58,614 nt of DNA from Phallusia fumigata. Lineage: Eukaryota; Chordata; Ascidiacea; Phlebobranchia; Ascidiidae. The position numbers were made by a program, and so were the translations under genes. Location of the stretch: contig QXVZ01000327.1 of NCBI GenBank assembly GCA_008931825.1, forward strand, positions 209,270-267,883, written 5' to 3'. Below, piece after piece: positions 1-9,846 of this stretch. The stretch's first letter is position 1. Every line of letters begins with the position of its first letter. The notes beneath the pieces were generated by a model that did no database searches, was not told the origin of the DNA, and saw nothing but the letters and a program-made list of their open reading frames with translations.

Positions 1-737
1 GGGGGGGGGGAATCCATCAAACATTTCATGACAAAAGGGCATAGACAACTGCAGGGGACAAAAAAGAAAAAAAAGAAAAAAACAAACAGAGTGAAAACAA
101 TATGGGGGCCCTTCAGGAAGGGGACCCATAATTATTATATTCTACATTACCCAAGATGTTTATGGCATGATTGTTTCTGCAGGCAAATGCTTTTTTAAAA
201 CTGCGATGAAGAGTTTGAAATACACACCAGACACCTCCCTATGGCCCACTTTACATACTTCTGGGTACTAGCAAGTCAATGGTTTGGGCTTTAGTGTTAA
301 GCACAGCAGTTGAAAACCAAAATGACCCAAGCTAAAAATGACAAATATTTTGTTTAATTCAGACCTAAACTTTTTATTTGGCTTTAGTGTTAAACATAGC
401 TGTGAAAGTTTCATTCCAATTGGTCAGAAATTTCATGCCAAATGTGTGTGGACAAACCTACATAGGAGAAAAGGAAAAAATCAGTGTGAAAACAATATTT
501 GTTCTCTTCAGGAAACTGGTTAGTAAAGGAAATTCTAAAATCTTAACAAACACATCTAAAAAAAGCAAAAATACTGGTTCTTCTAAACTGCTATTTTGAC
601 ATCTGCTTTATTATAGGCAAAACCAATTAAAGTATCACTCACCAAGAAAAAAAACAACTTAAAGCAATAAAATTAAAATAAAATTTTAACCTAAATATGC
701 TAATAAATGTAAAAACAAGAATAAAGTTTTAAAATAC
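1..737. repeat. non-coding stretch with interspersed repeat copies
   Basis: No exon is recognisable here, although the CSE1L gene should continue leftward, so this is probably intron. The first ten bases are a G homopolymer, which may be an assembly edge. Bases 60-190 and 408-520 carry two diverged copies of a dispersed repeat: an A-rich run, then GTGAAAACAATATG, then a GGGCCCCTTC-like block. Related copies lie at 55160-55345 (inverted) and 57305-57395. Bases 160-190 also carry GCATGATTGTTTCTGCA, shared with 4648-4664. A short direct repeat, GGCTTTAGTGTTAA, occurs near 288 and 380. Confidence 0.5.
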
Positions 738-3700
738 CTTGAAAAACGTAAGGGATAAACTCTGTAACATCCTGCATCAGAATATTTGTAAAAATTCCGA
801 AAAGTGCTTCCTCGAATGAAGCAACAGCTTGTTTTTCATTTCGGCATGTAACTCGAATACACAAAGACAGGGCCTCAAACAAGTAGTGATTGAAATGGGG
901 TTTGTTGGGATTCTGAGCAGTAATAAAAACTTAACTGTGAAAAAAGTAGTTTTACATTTCACTCATATAATGAAGCAAAATGCAACTGATCAGGTCAAAC
1001 TTAATTTTTTTACAACATGCACAAATTTTTTATACCTTGCTCACAGTAACCAGCTTTTGAGTGAGTCCATTCACTAGTACACCCATATATGGCATAAGAT
1101 GCTCTTGTCCCAAAGACAGGACTCGCATTAAAGCTTTCATAACATATTCATTTTCTTCTGAACCAGGCATACCCAAACATGCAAATATTTTTCCGAGCAA
1201 ATTTTCAAGAATAGGCTGGATGTCTTCCTTTGTTATTCTGAAATGTTATGGCAAACATGACAATATCTGTATATATTAACTTTTTCAAAGGCATTGTCGG
1301 ATTTGTCAAACTGCATTGGACAAGGGAGTTAAAGACAACTTCTCAGTAAATAGTTTGTTTTACAAAACTTAGAAAACGATAATTACATTTCTTTTTACGG
1401 TCAAATTACAAACATTAGACAATACTACTTACAAGGGCTTGTTGTTCGTTGATTTAATCATTAAAATTCTTTCTATACCATGTGCAGCATATGTGTGAAC
1501 AACATGACTAGAAGAAGCAAGAAGTTCAATCAGCGGACGAATAGCAAGCAAAAGATTGGCTCTTTCCAACTGGGTACGGAATGTTACAACATACTTTATT
1601 GAATCTGCCTTCAATACTGAACGTTCATTGACTGATAGAAACAAACATTGTCAGTTTGATAATTTACTGTTAATTATTAAAAAACATCAATAGTTACTTT
1701 TTTCCTGGGTTAACTCTGGTAAAATGTGTGAACTAAAGAAATCTTGAAGATTGACAAGTTCATTAGATTGAGTGGTTCCAAGTTTGGCTGTTGAACCTTT
1801 TTGTGCTAGAGAGGTCACCAGATATATTGCAGCGTCTTTGCTTTTCCAATGTTGTGTAGGAGATGAACTATATTGCTAATGATACACAAAGTTGTGTCAC
1901 ACAATATAAAATTTGCAGCTGCATCTTTATTAAAATGTGTACCTGGAGCATGATCCCAACATATTGGGAAAAAATTTGTGTCACTGGCCCTTGAAATTGT
2001 TTTGTCAAACCACGAACTAAGTCACATGCAGCTCTTCTCCTTGTATCAACATCTAAAACCCAATGTACGCTTTAGCGGCTTAAAAAAATATGTCACAATA
2101 ACTTACATGAAAATTTAAAAGCCTATGCAAATCATAGTCACAACTTAGCCACGTGAAACTACTAAAAACAATGATTGTTGCAGTAAAAACCTATTAACCT
2201 GATCCTTCCAAATCTCTTCTGATATATTCCTCTGGATTGTCTTCAAACTGCTCTTCATCAGATGGCCGAAACTCCATATTTGGTACAACAACCTTAATTG
2301 AACAAAATACATTAATTTGTTTCACAGAAATACTGATAGAAAAGGAGACCTCAAAAATATCTATGTATAGTTTATGATGTCCTTTCAATATTATAGCTTC
2401 TTATTGTATTATTCTAGTTCACCTGTCAGCCATGTAGTTCATAAGCCATGTGTCACGACTAACAGGTGGGTAACAAGCAAATTTTGCATATAATTCATTA
2501 AAGTCTAAAGACTAGACAAAATAGTTGCGTCTTAACTAATACCATCAACTGTTTGTTATAATTTACTGACATTTCAACAACCAATCAGGGCAACGACAGG
2601 TAACATATAACCACTGTATAAGTATGAATGCAAAAGGCACAAAAAAGTATTGATGTGCCAAAGCAATTTTGACGAACATTTGGTTTCGGCTGAAAATTTG
2701 TTTTCAATTAGACCAAAACCGAACTTTGCACACACAAAAAATGTTGTTCTTGAACACCAACAAAAATGATTCGGTTGATTCAGCCGAATTTATTCTGCAA
2801 AAACTGCCGAATTTCGGTTTCGGTTTGACGCTAAACTTTTGGTGCATCACTAAAAAGGGAAAAGAAATTTGCTTGCGCAATATTTTTATGTTAGACATCA
2901 TTGCCACAAAGATGTAATGTCAAATGGACTTTGGATTGAAATGTCGGTAAAAATGTAGTGGGACCACAGCAGGGGTTATGGGGTTAAAAACAGCAATGAA
3001 TACACCAAAATGGCATGTTCTGAAAATTGTCCAAACCATGTCCCATTTGGACATTGTCTTAAATTTTATCGCTAGAGAAGCAAGGCAAGTACAAGTGCTT
3101 CATAATTTGTTTTAAGTGTTGTGAAAAAATGTTTTACTCCTAGAGTGCTTGTGTAAACTACAACAAAATAGTTTGAAAAAAACAACAGCAATGTAGATAG
3201 ACATTTTCAAGGACCAAAGATGCATTTATAACTTTGGATATCTCAAAAATTGGTGGTTGCTTCAAAAACAGTATTTTAGCTGTATATTTAAACAACTTCA
3301 AATTTATAATGCACTACCAGTGGACAAGAAAAAAGCAAACAAAATATATTTAGATGACCTTTTCGCAAACTGAAACCAACAATCCTTCTTCCTCAAAAAG
3401 TGATTTGTATTGTGGTCGTTCACAGACTGAACGCAAGAATCCAATAGCATTCGACACCAACTGCAAGTTTAAGATTAAAAGATCAGTTGTGTTTTTAGCA
3501 GTGAAAACAAATTTAAATTAGGGTTACCAGATCATATTTGACTTCTTTTCCAGTGTTTACCAGTAAATTCCAAACAGCTGTTACAAATTGTGGCAGGTAG
3601 GGAGCAAATTCCTCATCATATTTTTGTGCATACAATGCAATGTTATCACATATTTGTGATTTGAGAAGTTCTACGTAGCCAGCTTCCTCACTATCCTGCA

Positions 3701-6700
3701 TCCAAACAAGAGATGAAAACAATCAAACAACAACAAATAAAAGGGTGTATTCCACATGTAGAATTTCGTATTATTACAGTGGATTACAATGGGTCCACAC
3801 TTTTCTAGCATTTTATGACACAATTTTTATCCTATCATAAACACATTGGCACTGGGCATAGGCGTCGATACCCTGGGTGGCGGCCACCCCACTGAAAATT
3901 TCTAGGGTGGCAGCTATTATAAAAGTTCTATGCTGCCACCCCAGAAATTTCCTGGATTGTTGCTTGCACCAATTCGAGGATTTTCTGAAGACTTGTTTAC
4001 ACAATCCATATGTGAGGCGAGTGACGCAAATTTTTTTCGTTCGTTAAACAACGCATCAGGAAAAAGTCATTTTGCGCGTCTCTTGTGCTATATGCAGCAA
4101 TAATATTAGCGATAACAGAGAGTATAATATCGCTACAAACCAACGGGCGTACGTTGTGTAATTTTATCACGTATCAGACCGCTCAGATTTGATCATTTTG
4201 CCACCCCACACGAAAAAAAAATTTGCGAAAAAATCAACGCCCATGGGACTGGTGATATTAAAAATAGAATATTAAATCCAATGGATTCAAATTGGTGCAA
4301 ATTTAAATCCAAATTTGCCATTTAAATCAGCTAATTGAAACTGACAATATTTTATCCAAAACAGCATGTAAATGTGAATGCACAGTTTGTCTGCACTTTG
4401 TGGTAATTCACATGGCATTTCAGATGCAACAGTGCAAGTGCACAACATTTTGTTTCCTTTTTTAGGTAATGTTTGGCGATGCATGTTCCATGATAATAAA
4501 TGACAACACAAAGATGCAACAAGTAACTTGATGGGAGGCTTCCACCATATTGCCATTCCATAACACTATTACTCAAATTGAAAATGATATACCGTCACTG
4601 CATTATTTTACTTTAGGTTCCCATAGTTACATAGGCTTTTTATAGCATGATTGTTTCTGCAGACAAAAACACATGGATCCCCACTAGGTTGTAGAATCTA
4701 AATGTAATCCAGTTTAAAAATCCATACACCACAATGGCATGTTTTACAAACCAATTTGGACATTGTTTTATCAATATCAGCCAGAAATCTAAAGGATTTT
4801 CCACAGAGTAAGCAAAAATTTAGATATCTTGTTGTTCATGCAACTAGTTTTAGTTTCAAGTATTAACCGGGCAGAAAACCTAGCATTGTTTTGAATCATT
4901 GTTTTGAATCAACCTCATTTACATGAGATCTAAGAAAAGGCATGCAAAACTTTAGTAAAAACAGTCCTTTGTTTTTAATTCTGCATGTCATTCCGCCTAA
5001 ATATTCTGGATTTACTTGGATTCAATATTCTGGATTTAAAACAACTATTCTAACAAAACATCCAGTTATTCTATCAACATCCCTAGTCTATTTGTAGATT
5101 AAAAATGAAAAGTTCAGAAAAAGCAATACATTTGCTGAAATTATTTGTAAGTTCATGCCAAAGATTGTCTTTTTGACATAAGCATGTGTTTAATGCTGAA
5201 GCAGAACAGCAGGTGTGAAAACACACTTTAGGTCTGTAACGGTAATCTCTAAGGCAATTATTGCCTTTGGACGTATCTTAAAACCTGTCTAACATAACCC
5301 AAGAATACAAAATAATCGCAGTTATTCTAAAAACTCTAATATAAAAATTAAACTGTTAAAAAATTGTAGATATTACAGCATTGTAGATAAACAGTGTCTA
5401 AAAAATTAGGCTGGCTAATTGGATAAATATTTTAAACCTGTAAGTAATCAATGCTATTATACATTAACAAAAAATGCCAAACTGGGTCTGTCACCTGAGT
5501 ATGCAGAAGTGTGTTGTCTGTTGTTAGCAACATATGAAATTGATCCATCCAAATTTTCATGTGATCTTCAAAAAATTCTGGAAGGTCCTAAAAATTGTGT
5601 CAAAAACAGTCAAGTCAATGTTAATCACCGAACAGAACCAGGTTATCATTTTTTTGTTATTTTCTGGCTGTAAAAACACACAAAAATCTAAGTTGGTTAC
5701 TTTATAGTTACCTAGTGCATACATTTTAGATTTTACTGTTGTTTTTTTCTGGTTTAGGGGTGTGAATGAAACCTAAAATAATTTGCCACCAAGTTTTTTG
5801 CAAATACTATTTTAGAAAAAATGAGACCTGGAAAATGGTTTTCAACATTTTGGTTATTTTAACCAGGTTTATTCCTTTTCAAAGGATTTACAGTCAACAG
5901 TTGAAGCTTATTCTAAATGTGCATTATGGAGAAGGATTGAGGTAAATCCAAAATTTATTGCAAAAAATAAGTTTCCATAGCAACAAACTTTCAGCAAACC
6001 TGATAGTTAAGACTGTAAAAAACCTTGGACATCAGCACCAGCGAACTGAAGAGAATCTAAAAATATATAAGGTCTTGTGGATTACCCAAGAGAAGGCAGT
6101 TTGAAACAGATTAATATGTGCCATTGCAAATGAAAAATATGCAGGATGAAACTGAATTGTCAGTAATGTGAAATATTTAATGGCACAGACAGCCAAAACT
6201 TGAGAACATCACTGGTAATGATTTTATGAAACAAAAGCACTTACCTTCAATACTGCTTTGTCATTTGAATGTTCCGATGCCAATTTTATTGTGTTTTCAA
6301 AAAGTTTGGTCAATGGGTCAGCAAAGCCATCAAGGACATATTTAATTTCTTGCCAAAGCTTGTCAGACCTAAATTCATGTCGATACCTGGAGAAGGCATT
6401 TATATGTTGGACATGACAGTTGCAGTTTCGGGTGGCAAAAATTGGGAGAACATTTTATGTCTATTTAGTAGATATACCTTTTAAAAAGAGAATGTGCAGT
6501 TTGCAAAACTCCGTTAATAATATGAAAATCAGCATCAGCAAATTTGCTAACCACTTCTGGAATCAAACTTGGCCACTTGTCTGGAAAATCTTCTCTTCCT
6601 GCAATGAATTAATTTTGTTTTACTTGCAATAACAACAAACAAAATTAAATATTTTTAGTAGAATCCATTGAATGGAAGACCTGATATATCTTGTATGACT

Positions 6701-7277
6701 AGATGAGAAGTTATTTTTACACTTCTTGGGAGATGCCACAAATTTTTGTTTGATACATACTACCAAAAGCATTTTATGACCATATCAATTTAAACACACC
6801 AATAATGCTAATTGCTTCACTGAGTTGCTTTTGATATTGCTCAGGACTGTGAAGCATCAAATTAACAACATTAGACTTAATAGATATCCGATCTTCTTCA
6901 CCAATTTTGCTTGGTTCATCTTCAACCTGCACAATATATTGACATTTAAAACAAAATATCTTTCATAATTCATTTCATTTGTAGACATACTATGTGCCAG
7001 TTGCGCTTGACAAAGTTTTTGAAAGAAATGGCAGATGCCAAAGCCACAGGAGTTACTACTTGCTGTTTGCTTCCATCCTCCACAAGTTTTAACAACATCA
7101 AAGCGTAACCTTGGGTTTGTTCCACCTTTTCCAGAAACTTTTCCGCTGGAAAGAATCTGTTTGTTAATGCACCATATAATATAATTGCAAAAACAAACCT
7201 TGTCTTCGAATATTTGTATCTGGTGAAAGTGTCTGCTCCAAATAATTGGCCAAAGTTTGAAAATCTTGCTGGTTCAT
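738..7277 (-). CDS. CSE1L: Exportin-2 (CSE1L/CAS), 5' two thirds of the gene, 13 exons seen
   Basis: Importin-beta family exporter that returns importin-alpha to the cytosol with Ran-GTP. Exons in coding order: 7277-7199, 7145-6991, 6926-6800, 6598-6478, 6386-6245, 3695-3528, 3460-3359, 2292-2199, 2052-1943, 1875-1698, 1631-1433, 1237-1036, 912-738. All join in frame, giving 617 codons. The start is [20 protein letters not shown], matching the family N-terminus. Diagnostic blocks follow: [78 protein letters not shown] and EEALFGIF. The last exon seen ends in YVFQ, so roughly the final 350-400 residues lie beyond the left edge. The stretch corresponding to about 45-50 residues before DSEEAG (human region around LFYSLNFQDLPEFF) was not found in the 2.5-kb intron 6244-3696. 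The exon 8 donor is GTCATC, a weaker form. The identification is firm; exact splice sites were read by eye. Confidence 0.93.
2646..2851. mobile_element. hAT-like MITE with GATGCACC-type ends
   Basis: The element lies in CSE1L intron sequence. The left end reads AGTATTGATGTGCCAAAG and the reversed right end reads AGTGATGCACCAAAAG, giving imperfect terminal inverted repeats. The interior contains repeated CCGAATTTCGG-like palindromic motifs. It has no coding capacity. Such ends are typical of non-autonomous hAT elements. A second copy of the family is at 16943-17039. No clear target-site duplication was seen. Confidence 0.6.
2935..3075. repeat. diverged copy of a dispersed repeat (family also at 4720-4785)
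   Basis: The blocks ATACACCAAAATGGCATGTT and CCATTTGGACATTGT recur in the same order at 4726-4770 (ATACACCACAATGGCATGTT, CCAATTTGGACATTG). Both copies lie in CSE1L introns. No class could be assigned. Confidence 0.5.
3854..4248. mobile_element. MITE with 15-bp imperfect inverted ends
   Basis: The left end GGCATAGGCGTCGAT pairs with the reverse complement of the right end (CCCATGGGCGTTGAT) at 11 of 15 positions. Subterminal GCCACCCCA blocks appear near both ends, at about 3883 and 4200. There is no transposase coding. The flanking triplet ACT at both sides could be a short target duplication, but that is weak. It lies in the long CSE1L intron. Confidence 0.55.
4610..5090. repeat. cluster of dispersed repeat fragments
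   Basis: 4636-4683 (TATAGCATGATTGTTTCTGC followed by an ACACATGGATCCCC block) matches the inverse of 55697-55745 and also 160-190 and 26205-26250. 4726-4770 matches 2985-3055. 4985-5085 ends in ATCAACATCCCTAG, the inverse of the GGGATGTTCATAG end at 15837, so it looks like a fragment of the same hAT-like family. All of it is intronic to CSE1L. Confidence 0.5.
5091..6244. other. rest of the long CSE1L intron, no exon recognised
   Basis: This part of the 6244-3696 intron was scanned on both strands for the missing CSE1L exon and none was found. An 84-codon plus-strand open frame (5419-5673, beginning [11 protein letters not shown]) has no family I recognise and no splice or promoter context. 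It could be a transposon remnant. Confidence 0.4.
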
Positions 7278-9846
7278 TATGACTTGCTTAACTCAAGGAC
7301 ATATATTTGCAATTTACAATGTCATGTACTAAGTCCGAATGACAACTAAGATACAAATCAATGCCAAAAATTAGCAATAAAGTGTGTGTCCAATTCTTAA
7401 TCACCTGAGTTTAAAAACAGGAGGAGTTTGACATGGTAGAACATTTGTCCTTTTAATTACTTATTGTTGGTCTGTGGCAATAGCACCACTAATAAAGCAA
7501 GTTATCACCAGTAAAAAGAATTCAGAAAAGATTTATGTTGGAAAAACATAATCATGTCAACACTGGACAACAAGTATGATTTTGGTTTTAAGGATTGACC
7601 TCATAGATGAGCCTATAAAATTACCATTCAACAAAAAACTGAAGAAAATGTTTTTAAATGAAGCATACAGCTGACACAGTTCAAAGTTATCAGTTTGAAC
7701 AAACCAAACGCAAGGATTTCTTGGTCAATCATGCACTAACAAAACAAAAAATTCAAAGATTGGCAGTAGTGTAAACAACGAGTTACTTTTCCCTCTTTTC
7801 ATGTTCAAAAGTGTCAGACAAAGGAAAAAACACAAACGCGTATTCATCTTTGCGAAATAAAAAAAATATAAAAAGCATTAGCCCAACAGCACAAAGCTCT
7901 CTTTAAAGTTTCTGAAAACTTCGTAAAGACCCGCGAGTCGCGACCCCCACAAACAAATGCAGTCATGCATTGCAATTTTGAAATGGCATTTTTGTGTAAA
8001 AAAACAAAATACCACGCAATGCTAAAAAAGCACATGATCGCTGAATCAAATTTTACATTCAGTTTTAAGATGTATTTGTCCGTTTTTTAAGGATCGAGCA
8101 TGAATCAAGTTTTAACCATAGATATTACAATGCAATATCTATGTTTTACCGGTAGAATAATGGCCGGTTACCATGCAGTACTGGACTCCAAAAAATTAGC
8201 GCGAATGAAGTCAGTTGCGTTTGTGGGTCGTGGGAGAGAGCAGGAACCGAATTCGCTGATAAGCGCCGTAACATTTTGAGGCAAAAAGCCTGGTTTAATG
8301 AGCAGAGTAAATTTTAAATTTACTGTTTTGTGAAGTCACAATCTGGAAAAAAATTTCACTCACAAAGTCTCAAACGCCTTTGTTCACATCCATATACACC
8401 TGTTTTCTTGCAAAACCTTTCGTGTCTCGAGTATTAAAGGTTTCCGCCTACACAAAAATCAGTTCAATGTACAAAGCAAACTGCTAAAAACTTCACAAAC
8501 AAAATGTTATTATCAGTCACACCACATTCCAATGTTGGTATAAAGGTTGCTTTACAAAAACTTAACCAGTTATTTTCTACACTGAAAATTATTTTGCCGT
8601 GTTTGGGGTATTTTCGAACAGTGTGTAGAGGTCTTTGTTTTGTACATCTGTCAACTGTGCTACATTTGCAAAAATACTAGTTTAACCCATTTTTTCATAT
8701 CTTTCGTAAAAAAAGGTAATGTAAATTTTTTAGTGTTTATTGGTTTCAATATTAACCCTGTTTTCTAATGGATGAGCTATTGACACCAACCAAACCTGCA
8801 ATTACTTTGTAACAATTGCTCTTGCTGTAGTGCAGAGCGGCCGAACCCACAGTCTGCGATCCTCAAGGTCATTTTAAGTGACTTGCAAGCAGACTTAAAA
8901 AATTTTATTATTTTACATATTTGCCATCAAAATTATACCAGTTGTTTTTGTTAAAGGCCTACTAATCAAAACTTATGTTCCAAAAGCTTTGAAAATATAC
9001 ATTTTTTTAAATTTAGTTTTTAAAAGTGTATGTCAGGAGCCACACTACATGCAACTGTTGACTCAGCACCCTGTATTATCACAAAATTTGTAACAGTTAA
9101 TGGATTTGTGTAAAAACATTGTAAATAGCTTCATCGGATTTGATTTTGAAAAAGTATATTTGTCTTGTAAGAACTTTCTTCATGTAAAAATGGCCAGCAA
9201 CACCTAAGAGCATGGGTAGGCCTGCTGTACTGCATGTTTTTGGTTTGCTTGTGTGTACACCTAAAGAGTGTTTAAAAGGTAAATCAACATTCAGTCATGT
9301 TGGTTGCAACTAATCATAAAAAAGATGCAATACTCTAAGCATGTTAATTTTTTATTGTGACATAATGTATTTGGCCTGCAGTGCTCTTCAGTAATCACCT
9401 GCAAAACATAGCACATAATGCCAAATAAATAACCCAGTCATCAGCAACTAAGACTGAAATTTGAACAACAAAAATTACATTGGCACTTTATGTGCGCTTT
9501 GTAAATATTTTAAGGTGTGTATGTTTAAATAAACCAGCAGTTGTTCAATCTTTTAGTTTCAATAAACCTTTGAGTAATGATAACCAAATTTTGTATGATC
9601 GTGTGTTACCTTTTTATTTTTTTATGTTAAATTACCCATAGCAAGTAATGTAAACTGCTTGGTGGAAAACACAATGTTACCCACCTATAGCTTGGTTTAA
9701 TTTATTATGCATACAGAACGCAATATTATGTCTTATTTATCTTTATCACATAAAAAATGACCAATAAAATCTTGCATTTCTTGTCTTGAATTGTAATGGC
9801 ATTTGTAGTTTTGCAAATTAGGCAGTTGACTGAATATTGGTAAATC
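7278..9846. other. divergent intergenic region between CSE1L and the Tudor gene
   Basis: This 2.57-kb AT-rich stretch separates two genes transcribed away from each other, so it should contain both promoters. No coding exon is seen. The sequence just upstream of CSE1L (7278-7450) and of the Tudor ATG (9780-9846) shows no clear TATA box. A perfect hairpin at 8117-8143 is listed separately. A pyrimidine/AG sequence near 9819 (GCAAATTAGGCAG) could serve as a 3' splice acceptor just before the Tudor start. Confidence 0.6.
8117..8143. repeat. perfect 10-bp inverted repeat, 7-nt loop
   Basis: CATAGATATT pairs with AATATCTATG across the loop ACAATGC. A second short inverted motif, ACCGG...CCGGT, follows at about 8148-8168. 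The function is unknown. It lies in the CSE1L/Tudor intergenic region. Confidence 0.6.

Noticed and set aside
3813..4004. 63-codon minus-strand frame
   Set aside because: It lies within the MITE at 3854-4248 and has no family similarity.
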